Positions 34,041 to 45,179 of a stretch of 64,000 bases of DNA are shown in pieces. The translations under genes were made by a program, and so were the position numbers. Below the pieces are notes generated by a model that had not been told where the DNA came from, did not search any database, and saw only the letters and a program-made list of their open reading frames with translations. Every line of letters starts with the position of its first letter. The first letter of the stretch is position 1. Source of the stretch: Irpex lacteus (lineage: Eukaryota; Basidiomycota; Agaricomycetes; Polyporales; Irpicaceae); the NCBI GenBank assembly GCA_001986395.2, contig MQVO02000023.1, positions 62,001 through 126,000 on the forward strand. The letters are read 5' to 3'.

Positions 34041-36081
34041 TGATGCCCACCCTTGGCTTACCAGTGTGGACTAAAGAGCTGCACCAAGAAAAGGTGACAA
34101 TGCAAGCGTTCATGCACCCAGTGAGAATAGGATCTACTCCTCGAGACTCGTATCTACTGACCTCAATATATCGACCGTCGTCTACCTCCATCAACATTGC
34201 TGACCAAAGCGCTCATTCAACGCGATAACTTTGAACAGTCGGGTGCGCCCTTGATGTATATGTCGACGACGATGCGTACCAATGCATATACATTGCGCAA
34301 CGCGGACATACTCATAGTTCTCATATTCCTGCGATGTGTATATACCTTCGGTGAGGCCAGCAATCCCATCACGTGCGATGCCATCTAAAAGCCGAAGTCG
34401 TAAGTTGGCTGGATGCCAGCTCTTTTCTCCTCTAACCACGACAACGCCCCCAGCCTTTCTACTCACCGCACCTCATAGGCCCCAGATGGTTGTGTGCCAT
34501 GCGGCTGCCCAACTTACTGAGAAGGCAAATCTTTTCTAGGACGAGCCTCTACTTTCTCGAAGCTCGACTCGTCATTGCGGTCGGCAGTTTGGTAGAAACA
34601 TCAAAGTGAGTCTCTCCCGTGCTCACTAGTATCGACATACTTGCGCAAAAACTCATTATATGCGCTTGTTGAGGACTCTAGGATGACACAAAAGCGCATA
34701 CAGATCAATTCATGTATGAAAATCACAGGCGAGGCAAAGAACAATATTTGCTGACTTCGGAGAGTGTGTGCGCATATATGCGCAACGTTCTTCCAACTGT
34801 TGACATGTTTTTGCAGATATGCGGTATCTTCGTATTCTGACGTTAGCAGGGGAATCAAACCTATCCTGCAACTCATCGCGTTGGGTCAGTTCAAACGCTC
34901 ATTGTCCCGCCAATTTAGGTCCTTGTGATATGTCACCTCAAGGCTCATACAGTAAGTGCGCGACGACTCATTACATATACTTAGCATGGAGCCCCGCAGA
35001 TTAGCCAGACCTACGGAAACTCACGAACACTTGGGCTTGAGCCACCGTGCCAAGCCGAAACCATGCTGCATGTGTTTTACCTATATTACCTGGTCCGCTC
35101 TGCTATATACTAACGCAAGATCTGTTTTGCTCTGATACAACAGGTCGTAGGACGGAGGCCGCACCTGCTATATTTCTGTGAAAGTAAGACGTGCCGTCAC
35201 TCTCATCACACGAACCATCACTTACATCTGGCGCAGATCGATAGATAATTAGTGCTGTGCTCGCGCGAAGACATATGGTACATCGTCTCAAGGTATATAA
35301 GCTTCGGTGTGACTTATACTCGATTCAATAAAGGCACTGTGACCGGATGGCGCTGTTTGATGGGGCGTGAGCGAGAACGCGTCGAGTATGGTATATAGTG
35401 CACGAGAACGGATGCAAATAATTCTGTAGACTGGGGTAGATTACGGTATATCACATTATGATATATTCGATACAAGTAGACGTAAAAAATATCGGTTATC
35501 CGCCCTACTGGTGTCTACTGTCATCTACACAACTTGGCGGAGAAGAAAAAATTTGAAGTCAGTAGGTCGGGGTAGATCCTATTCCTACTGGCAACGTTCA
35601 TGCGCAACGCGGAACAACTCGCACAGGAATCCCTTCAGGACAGCATAATGTAGTGTAGAGAGCGTAGGAGCGTTACAACATAGTATTACACAATACGGAG
35701 AACATCTACTACAAAACAGCAGTGCCTGATAACTTAAGGTTGCCTTATCGCCTCGAGTCGCGCGAGAAATACGGGAAATCGGACGGAGAGCGCCAGCCTC
35801 TAACGCGTTAACCCACGTTGTCGAGGAACATGTACAGGTGGTAATCTCACGCCTTCCCAATTTGGGAGCCCTGGGCGTGAGAGTCTAGGAGCGCCTAGGC
35901 CGCAATGGCTGATGGGTGCTCTGCTGAATGCCGCTAAGTCGTTCAATGAGGCAATTATCTAAACACACTAGACTCTCATCCACAAGTCTATTGCCACCGC
36001 TTTTTCAACATACATATCTCAATGGGCTCCGCAGGTGCGTGTCCGGTTACCTGCTATGGTAACTGGCTCTCGTACAAGTCG
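34041..36081. other. Gene-free, AT-rich stretch
   Basis: There are only short ORFs without motifs. It lies between two copies of the tRNA-3'-end-like repeat, so it may hold relics of one element, but I see no reverse transcriptase, integrase or gag motif. Confidence 0.45.
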
Positions 36082-36147
36082 GCTGCGCGGCCCGTAATCC
36101 GCTTGCATGGCATAAAATTCAAGAAATCCTGGCGGGAATTTCCCGAC
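36082..36147 (+). repeat. Repeat copy 2, tRNA-3'-end-like
   Basis: It shares gctgcgcggcccg, taaaattcaagaaatcctgg and cgggaatttcccga with 33967-34040, same orientation. The cggg...cccg hairpin is kept although its centre differs (aattt against ttttt). Confidence 0.6.
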
Positions 36148-36290
36148 TGTCACACTGCTTCTAATTATGCATATGATACCCGACCACATTGTCGCTCAGC
36201 GTCGTCGTCGTCTCTAGAGGATGCCGCCCCCTCCTTTCTTTCATCTCACTCTCGCTCTCTGCTCTTTCTCTCTGGCCCTCTCTGTAAAAT

Positions 36291-38828
36291 ATGATCGAAT
36301 TTTCTACCCCCATCCTGTATGTCTCTCCAGAGGTCGTACAGGACCTGGACGGCGAGGATGCACTCTACGGGATGTGGACAGGTACGCTGGATGTTTATGG
36401 CCCCTGTGTAAACAAACACTCACGCTTGCCCTAGTGTTCACGAAATGTAAACAATCACTAAAGGATGGTCGACGGCTCGAAAATATGTCCTGGAGGCTCT
36501 GGTACCGTGAGATGTCGCTGTCCCACTCACCGGACGCCTTTACCAGTGGAACATCCTCTCCCTCGTTATCCGACGCCGGCTGTCTTTCTCCCATCACCCC
36601 CGCGTCGGAAAATGGTCCCCCAAACGGTGTGTGCTCCCATTCGTATTCTCAGAAGCTGTCCACTTAGCTGTCCAGACTTCGCTGTTTCAGATGATTCCAG
36701 TGAATCGCCACTGTGTGTCCCGCAGGGACCTTCAAGGCACTCATGGCATGACGGAGATCTACCACCTCCAACGTCCAATATTCGCCGGCTTAGTACCGCG
36801 AGCATGCCCGCCTGGCCAGGTACTCGCTCGCATCCCCAACAGCGTGTCGGAAGCATCCTCATGCATATTTTACCTGAGAAGGTAGTTTATCCTTCTCCCA
36901 CGGCTTCGAGAAGACCCTATGGACTCCGTAAACCAGCGCCTTCGTCCAACCCCAGCCCGGTGCAGACTTCAGCAACCTCGACATATGTGAACTCGTCGAG
37001 GCCCAGGCCAGCAACGTCCGTCGCCCAGCCCCGACCAACAATCGCAATGCCTACACTCCATCTGCCATCAACACCGCCTACGCTTGCGGCGCCGCGAGTG
37101 GTAGTCAACCCTACTCCGCACCCAACGCCTCCCGCTACCCTGCATCCATCGAATTCCGGTAGCGCTGCGGCCCTTCGCCCAATGTCCGCCACCCATCTTT
37201 CCCCTCCCCTTCCGCACCTGGCTTTCTTCGCGTCCAAGGCAGTTCCCACGCCGCCATCCGCTCTATCATCCAAACTCGCTCCTGGGATTGCGAATCAGGA
37301 CCAATCAGCGCCACTTCGTGCTGAACCACCTGTTGAGGAAGTATCACGGGTCCGGCGTGACGAGACGCTCAAGCTCTCAGACAGACGTCTCTTCCTTGAA
37401 TCGTTGGAGCCCCCTGAGAAAGCTTTGCCTTCTCCGGAGAGGCCGCAAACGGGATCGCCGCAGAACTCCTTGGATCTGCCAGAGCCAAGCTCGGCGAGTA
37501 CGACATCCAGCAATGTCAAGTCCGAGGTTGCTCCTGCGCCCCCGCGACGTACGCAGAGTGGGACTACGGTTCGCCGTGGAAAGGACGTCCCTCGGTTTAC
37601 CACAGCCAGGTTAACAGGCAAAGTTCAACGTCCCACCATGACTCGGAAGCAGACTGAATCGAAGAAGCCGACGTTCAACATTGATTCGGCCTCTTCGAAT
37701 GGTACGAAGGCCGATGGGCACGGTCAACATTTGAAAAAAACATCCCCTGTCCAACAGCGTCAGACCCAGCACCACTCCAAACCAGCTAGCCTTCCCAAGA
37801 AGAAGGACACGACGGTCAGCACGTCAGAGTATTGCACCGAGTCTGACGACGACTCAGAATGGGCATCGGAAGGCAACAGCGCAGATGAAAAGGAGAAGAA
37901 TAGGCAGAAACACCAGTCTAAGGTGCGCGACGCCGCTCAGGAGGCACAACGCCAAAGGGATATGTTCTCCAAGCTGCCGAAGCTGTCATACATCGATCTA
38001 ACACAGCGTACGCGTTCGGGTCTCTCACAACTCATGAACCCCAATCCATCGATATTCCCTCCAAACCATCCCTACCTAAAGAGCCACTCCACCACTGACA
38101 TGAAGCAGTCCATTCGACAACACGGTGGACAACTACCACCGCCGAATTATCAGACCAGGCAAAGCTCTGCAGCTGCGCCGTTGGCTGCGCAGATCACACG
38201 GCTGAATGCGTTGGCCCCTTCTACAAAGGGGGCGGGAGCAGGTGCGAGTAGCAATGCTGCCTATCGTCCTAAGGGCCAACCGCAGGGCGAAGAGCTAGAG
38301 ACCGATACTGAGGAGGAAGGCGCAGAAAACGGCCTGCAGATCTCCACCAGTCTCGCGCAGCAGAAGCTAGCTGCCCTCGCTGGACCCAGTCAACGACGCA
38401 CACAAGACCAGCAGACCAACGCACCCTCAGGGCTTGCTCGCTCGAAAGTGGTAGCCCAACAACGAGGCACGATTCCTTCTGTCGCGACAGCTCCCATCCC
38501 GCTGAGCCACCCTTACAACCTCCCTGCGCCCGCCCCACCCATGACACCCCGGACAACTCGTCGACACATGCTCTCGACGGAGCTGTCGGAAAGTATGAGG
38601 CGGAATGTGTTGTGGGAGAGGCAGGTGAGCAAGGTGAATATGCTCGGGGCGGCGAGGAGAGGCGGGGGCGTGTTGGGTCAGCGGCTGCAGCCGTTGACGC
38701 AGGCGCATCCGCAGGGTCAGGGAGAGGGGAAGGATGGTCAGCCATTGTATGAGAGGGAGGAGAGGCGGCTTGCGGCGATGGCGAGGTTCCGTAGTTGGGC
38801 GGACGATTTCCATTGTGCGGGGTGGTGA
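36291..38828 (+). CDS. GATA_AreA-like (DUF1752) and DUF3295 domain regulator
   Basis: ATG at 36291 gives MIEFSTPILYVSPEVVQDLD...GMWT. A 53-bp intron (36382-36434) joins in phase to VFTKCKQSLKDGRRLENMSW, the fungal AreA GATA-like (DUF1752) motif. A second intron (36627-36690) joins PPN to DDSSESPLCVPQ in the large last exon. That exon is Ser/Pro-rich, with an acidic patch (YCTESDDDSEWASEGNSAD), RDMFSKLPKLSYIDL, NPNPSIFPPNHPYL and RRHMLSTELSESMRRNVLWE, ending WADDFHCAGW. The last blocks are DUF3295 motifs, and ending on Trp is typical. The domain pair marks fungal proteins thought to act in nutrient or nitrogen signalling; the exact role is unknown. About 800 residues, intact, and the clearest conserved host gene here. 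Confidence 0.82.
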
Positions 38829-41800
38829 TCCTGTGTCTCTTCTATCTATCTACCTGTGGTCAATCATCTAGTTTTTTGGCTGTGTATTATGCATCGGTCT
38901 CTGTGGTTTCTCTCTCGTTGTCAAGTCATTGGGCTTCTTCACTCTCGCTGGCTTCCCTCCCTCCCCCTTCCCACTGGTCTCCTCATCTCATCTCATCTCA
39001 TCTCATCTCATCTCATCTCATCTCATCTCATCTCATCTCTCATTCCTCCCTATCGTTGGCGCATCGTCAGCATCTCATACGCACACTCATCGCAATCACA
39101 CCGGCGGAGGGTCGATTAATAGCCTTGGGCCTATCTCATCTCGCATTTCCTGCTTCCCGCAACGATCTCATTTCTTGTGGCAATCTCTCTCCCTTCTCCT
39201 CCTCTGTTGTCTCACACACACACAGTCATTCGTTTATCGTTCTCATTTTCAAACGCAGCATACACCCTCTCGCTTAATAGTGTGCATGTCTCTCCTGCTC
39301 CTACTGCTCGCTCTTTGTGCCCATGGCTCTTCGTCACAACTGTTATATAGGAATATGTACTTATATCACCCTCTCCTCGTTCATTGATCTTTTCTCCTTT
39401 CTCTTACTGCTCAGTAGTCTTTATTAATATTAAGAGTGATGGGAGGGCGATAGCACATGCACAGCCTCGGAGCAGGCCGAAGTAGAGGCCGAAGCAGACC
39501 TACGGCCGTCCGCATCGGACTGGCAGATCGATCTATTGCAGGCGCATCAGACGAGGTTGTGGGAAAGTGGTGAGTTGGAATGACTGCCTTATTCGGTAGG
39601 CACATACCACTTAATGGCTTCCCAGCCTCTGAGCACATAGGCTCAGCTACATCTCACGCCAGGATGCATGCGGTCTATATACTAATCACGCGTCAGTCGT
39701 CTACCGATACACAGGTGAGTGAGGCATAACTGCCTCATTGCGTAATTAGCGTACGGGTCCTGTTTTCCTAGCCCCTCGTCGACATACGGATATGGCGTGC
39801 AGAATACCTGTGACTGGAACAACGATGTGCAATTAATTAATAATGTTTTAAAACCCTCATAGCACTATGCTCACCGTAACTCCACGTAGCGGTTGTCCAG
39901 CCGATTCAAACCACCGAAGCGGCACGAATTCACGTCAGTATACACTTAATGCGTTGCTTATACGCAGTCGCATGAGAGTTCCTGGTACGTCCTGTACATT
40001 TGGTTTTGCACAGGAATGCTTCGTCGTCGAAATACCCCGTTTTGTGCCGGAGGGAACCAGGAGGAGGAGGTGCGTACGAGGACGACGGCGTCGTTTTGCA
40101 CGGCAAAAAGTAGCGACAAAGTAAGTACTTACATTATACTACATGCGCTCACACTCGTGCCCATGTTAAGAATAAAGCTGCCCCCCGCCGACATACAGAA
40201 AGTGAAACTATGGGTGAACGGGTAAATATCTCGCGTAACGACTGTAAAAAATGGATAACCACACATGAAGCATTCATCTACACCGCTCACATGGCTTGAA
40301 AAATCCTACGAGGCCGACACGAACGACGGTTTGCGATCTCCGTCGTGATCGAGATGCTTCATCACCAGCGTGCACCTATAACAGGCGTTGCTGTCGAAGC
40401 GATGGGAGAGGTGACCTGAGCGGGATGGGTTGGCCATGAAGAGGGAGTTCAGGGACAATCTACCAAGGTAATAGAGTATGCGCTCGGATACAAACTTTAC
40501 TGGTAGCGTACCTGCGCGCGGACCTTCAAGTTGCTTACTGGGCGTTGATACCCGGTGCACAAGGTGTGGCGAAGGATGTGGGAGCTGGACGATGTCGCTA
40601 TGGCGATGTAGCAGTCCCGAAAGCTAAATCGTTGAAAGTTAGTTAGAAGGTACGTCGTCACGCATCTGATTGAAGTCGCTACTTACCAAGTCCTCGCTAC
40701 TACTATAAAGACGGTCTTGGAAGCTGAGGGCGTCAGAATACGGTAGCATAGCGAGAGAATGGAGACATCCAGCCAGCTAGCCTTGATCAAAGAGGAGAGC
40801 AAGCAGCGTAGTCGGCAGCGAAGGACAGGAGTCTCTTCGAGAGTGTGTGCAGGGAGGTGTGGGAAAGAGTGTCTAGTTGGCGGGGATTCCTCGCCAGGAG
40901 TCGGATTTCGTGGCCCGATGATGCGGGCTTTCAATAGTCGGACATTGAGACGAAGGGTTGTGCAAGACGTACACGACCATTACTTCAGTTCTTGCGGATG
41001 GGTGTCGTATATTGAGTGTCGGCGATGGAACGCGTGTAGTTGAGACGCTGTATTTTGTTGTGAAACGACGTGCCACTGTTCAACGGTCAATACATGCCCG
41101 ACGTTCCATGTAATAGCTACGCACCATTCATCAAATTTCGACGCCTTTATTCCCATCTGGAAAAAAACGGAAAGTGGTGCACAGCAATATGTATCATGTG
41201 TACCCTTTGTACCTGGCTACCTACCCCCCATGTATATACTCTTGTATACCATCCGCGAGACGTCTGTACCGGTGTACACTGATCTGTACCACTACACAGA
41301 GCACAGCGAGAATGCATATTGAACCATACCGCTATCAACCCTCCAGTTCTCACTCAAAATTCATTGTACTTGTGGTAATCTAAGTAATGATGCATTGTCA
41401 TTATCACAACTGGTATCATGCATGTACACTACATAGTATAATAGGTACTACTTTGACCTACATACAATACTATAGCGGCGCTGCTGCGCACCTACCATTA
41501 CACGCGGACCCAAGATGTCTCGACAGCATACCAATAAGCATGCAGCACCCAGGAAGGTAAGGACAGGCAGGAGAGTACGGATATTTGGACGATGTACCCT
41601 GGAAAGGCCGAAGGATGAGGCAAGCACATGGGGAACAAGGTACACAAACACATACCTATGATATTCCGACAACGGCGAAGCCGACTGTCATACACAGGCA
41701 GCGGGTCTACCTAAGATAGAGGGCAGATGAGTACACAGATGAAGGGCCGAGACGGTAATACGTACTATGTCTTACATAGCGACCAGAGATGTGACTGGAT

Positions 41801-41927
41801 CTACATTGAGACATACCGTAGATATATGTTATGAGAATGACGCGGCATGTGGCCCTCGTCGTGGCGAGCTTGCGATGCCATCGAGCAACTCGACAGCTTC
41901 ATGCTGTCGTTCCACCGTGAATCCCCA
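38829..41927. other. 3' flank and long gene-poor region
   Basis: A pyrimidine-rich 3' flank follows the regulator gene, then several kilobases with only short ORFs. Reverse-strand ORFs at 40306-40560 and 40683-40934 could be exons of a small gene but carry no motif I can name. No RNA gene was recognised. Confidence 0.4.
38982..39038 (+). repeat. (CTCAT)n microsatellite, about 11 copies
   Basis: Uninterrupted pentanucleotide repeat ctcatctcatctcat in the 3' flank of the DUF3295 gene. Confidence 0.95.
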
Positions 41928-42413
41928 CGATGGACTTGTGCCGTCGTAGAATACGTCCTCACGTATCAGATCGCCGGCCGGCGAACAAGGTGGGTGGGGC
42001 GAAACGTGGTCGTCGTCGGGGAGGATTCGTGGCTGCGTGCTATCGTGTTGCAGCGGACCTTCGTCCTGCAAAAGGTATCTGCATAAGTACTCGACTGCTG
42101 TATGATCGAATAAAAGCATAATTGACGTACTTTTGGTAGACAGAATCCTGTTCCTTCCTCCATCGTGCAGCGATGGACTTGTGCCGTCGTAGAATACGTC
42201 CTCACGTATCAGATCGCCGGCCGGCGAACAAGGTGGGTGGGGCGAAACGTGGTCGTCGTCGGGGAGGATTCGTGGCTGCGTGCTATCGTGTTGCAGCGGA
42301 CCTTCGTCCTGCAAAAGGTATCTGCATAAGTACTCGACTGCTGTATGATCGAATAAAAGCATAATTGACGTACTTTTGGTAGACAGAATCCTGTTCCTTC
42401 CTCCATCGTGCAG
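41928..42413. repeat. Perfect 243-bp tandem duplication
   Basis: 41928-42170 and 42171-42413 look identical throughout. Each copy starts cgatggacttgtgccgtcg and ends cctccatcgtgcag. As 243 is a multiple of 3, a reverse-strand ORF of 237 codons (42542-41829) stays open with an 81-residue internal repeat. Whether that ORF is a gene is unclear: no domain is recognised, and possible GTACGT donors inside suggest introns. Confidence 0.93.
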
Positions 42414-44580
42414 CCTCCAGGACCCTACAGCACAGTCGACGGACGTTGCAACACTGTCGGTTTTGACTGTGCCCCTATGAATTGCCGTCCGGCAAGCAGA
42501 ATGAATGGGCATCGTTAAGCTACGTGCCGTCGAGGTATCCACCGTACGGAAAGCCTGCGCTACCTGAGCCCTTTAACAGCGTTAGCGAGAGGATATAGAA
42601 GGACTTCATACGATGGGCACGACGTGGGTGCGAGAGGACATACCGTGCAGACAAAGCAGCGCAAGGGGTGGAGTATGGGGGATGGCGCAATGATAGGCCG
42701 TTTCGAGGCCAGTACACTCATAGCTCGTGAGTGACAGAGGGGCTATCGATGACCATCAAAAGGAAAGTGGTGGGCGAGGTCATGGCGGAGAGGAAGGAAT
42801 GGGAGAAGTAGAAAGCAACCTGCGGCTCTTACTCGGAGTCGTGCGAGCAATCAACAAAGTCATATGACTGGCGCCTAAATGGCGCTTAACCTTGTAACTG
42901 TGCACGAATCTTGGTCCTATAGCTATACGAGTTACAAGTACAGGCCTACATATATATTGTTACTTTATAGCACTGCCATTGATAGCTCTAAAATACCCTA
43001 GCTCGTTCGAACATTTTCCGTACTTTAGTACTTTAGTACCCGTTAAATTATTGTGTCCCAACGACTCAGAATCGGTTTCCGTAATACTACTGCCAGTGAT
43101 GATGATGATCATCTGTTGGTATTGAGGTCGTCGAGACCGGGATTGATTACACTACATAGCTATGTATGGCATTAGGGAATGTCAAGTTAACGTTAACTGA
43201 AGGCCTGTATGAGCAGCTCACACTGTGAAGATGCGCATGCGCTCGAGCCTCGGCCTGCTCGCTAGTACTGACGAAACACTTCAAACAAAATGATTACCTT
43301 AGGTCTGCACAGCTGTTTCATAAGATATCATGCCATCCCCATAGTAATATGTATGGGTCTGTACTGGTATGTAATAAGACAAATGCTAGAATTGGTATGA
43401 ACGGTAGGTACGGTATCCGGCGGTACAGACTGCGCACTGCGGGTATGCACAATTCCCTTTTTCCTGATGGGTATACTATGCGTTTCCTCCTACCCGCCAT
43501 GACGACACAAACAAGCCCCACGCACCGGTGAGTTGAAGCGACCACCGTTCAGATTGTTCCTGCTGCAACGGTCGCGCGTGAGACGAAAGCGATGTCAAGT
43601 ACACGTTGAGTCGTCAGTCGCCAGGTTGAGTTCTTGTTCTCGGTAGGCGTCATGAATCAGCGGGCGTGGTGCGAACAATCGCGACGGCGGACGGCGGGTC
43701 ATCTAGGTATTACTCAAGGTCGGCATTCGAATGTTAACGCCTGCTTTTCATTTCGCGCCCCGACATCTGAAGAAACAAACCTGCTCAAGCCCTGAAACGA
43801 TACGTACTGTTCAGTCGTCGCCTTCCACCTCTCCATACCTATCCTCTTTCAACGTTCCGCCTCCTACAGAACCTCCCCATCAATCCCGACCACAAACGCC
43901 AAGTCCTCTTTTTCCTCTTCTCCATGAATCGTCCTTCCCTGTCCGTGGTCCTGCCTATCCCTCGCACGCGGTCAGTTTCACCTCCTCAACGAAGTGTGTA
44001 CGCACTCAGCGGAGCTTCCACCATGCCCATCCCCACATGCTTTCGCTTTTTCATCGCTCTCGTTCCACCTCTTGTCGATCGCCGTTTTGATGCGGCCGTA
44101 CTTTGTTGTCCACTGTCGTCAAGCCCGTTAGCACCGCCCGAGGCACGTACGCTATATTCCACACTTACAGCGGCTACCGGAGGATTGGCATGGCCCATAG
44201 GAGGTTTTCCTGAAAGCAGCAGCAAGGGTGGGATGGAGTGTGGGAGACCTGTGAGCAAGGCTGTTGGGGTGAATGTAGCGGTCTGGCATGAAGTTGTTTG
44301 TTTAATTTATAACCATACCCATTTATACCGCGAGAATCGAATGTGCCGCTTCACCTTTGACACGTCACCCGCGGGAGCCACACCGTCGTATTTCGTCTAC
44401 GTATACGCGCCTGCTCACTGCACTTCGTTAGTGCGCACCACTCAAATAGCTCGTGGGCCGAAGGAACCATATCAAAAAATCACCTGCCGTCGCATCTATC
44501 ATCTCACACAGAGGCTGCCTTTCGTACCGAATGTAATTACTAGTCTACTTGATCCATAACCGAACCTGTTACGTTGGGCA
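42414..44580. other. Gene-poor stretch
   Basis: ORFs at 43731-44090 and 43924-44559 (plus) and 43986-44258 (minus, with KRRSTRGGTRAMKKRKH) are the only long ones. None has a recognisable domain. The reverse-strand basic ORF could be an exon of a small nuclear protein, but this is not supported. Confidence 0.35.
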
Positions 44581-44831
44581 AAATTGAGTCAGCGCACTAT
44601 TGGTTGACTCCCAATCAGAGGCACCCGCCACAGATGCGACGACCTTCGTGAATGCGGTAATGTTTTCCTAAATAAAGTCAGCGCGCTACTTGACCCCAAT
44701 AAGAGGCACGCACCACAGATGGGCTGTGCTTCGTGAATGCGGCTACATTGGCATAAATGAAGTGAGCACGCTATTCAACCCCCAATAAGAGGGACTCACC
44801 ACGGGTGGCACGTGCTTCGTGAATTCGGTGT
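44581..44831 (+). repeat. Diverged tandem repeat, three units of about 85-89 bp
   Basis: Units start at 44581, 44670 and 44755 with aaat.aagt.agc.cgct, then caataagaggcac (or a variant), caccacagatg and cttcgtgaatgcggt. Divergence between copies is marked. Confidence 0.85.
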
Positions 44832-45179
44832 TCGCGCGTCCCACCAGTCGTACGTAAGTGAACATCTGCCTGGCCAATTATCAGCTTTTAATCACGCTAC
44901 ATAACGATACATGGGTGCTCACTTCTTCGCGTACGCTATTGCGCCTGCCGTCTGACCCCCCAGATCCGCTTGATCTCCCCAGAGTTGTACATACCAGGCA
45001 AAAAAACGGACTGTCCTCTTCATCTCCTCCTCAACCAGCCTCTTCTCCTCCTCCCATCTCTGCGCGTTAGCCTTTGTTCGGCACCAATGTGCCTTCACAT
45101 CTATTTCACTTATCAGATATGCATTATAGCAGTTAGCTCGGGAACTGACTTTCCATGATATGCTCAGTGATGTTCTCTT
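44832..45179. other. 3' flank of KDZ pseudogene
   Basis: No gene is seen. It presumably contains the end of the KDZ element. Confidence 0.35.

Noticed and set aside
33959..34045. tRNA gene on the reverse strand
   Set aside because: It has GTTCGAATCC and an ACCA end, but the T-stem does not pair and the 5' half has no cloverleaf. Listed as a repeat instead.
33967..36147. LTR retrotransposon between the two repeat copies
   Set aside because: No gag, protease, reverse transcriptase, RNase H or integrase motif is seen in any frame between them.
36465..38828. ORF start at 36465 as the true start of the 787-codon protein
   Set aside because: Splicing from ATG 36291 recovers the GATA_AreA-like motif in another frame and then enters this ORF at 36691. 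The first part of the long ORF is therefore a shadow.
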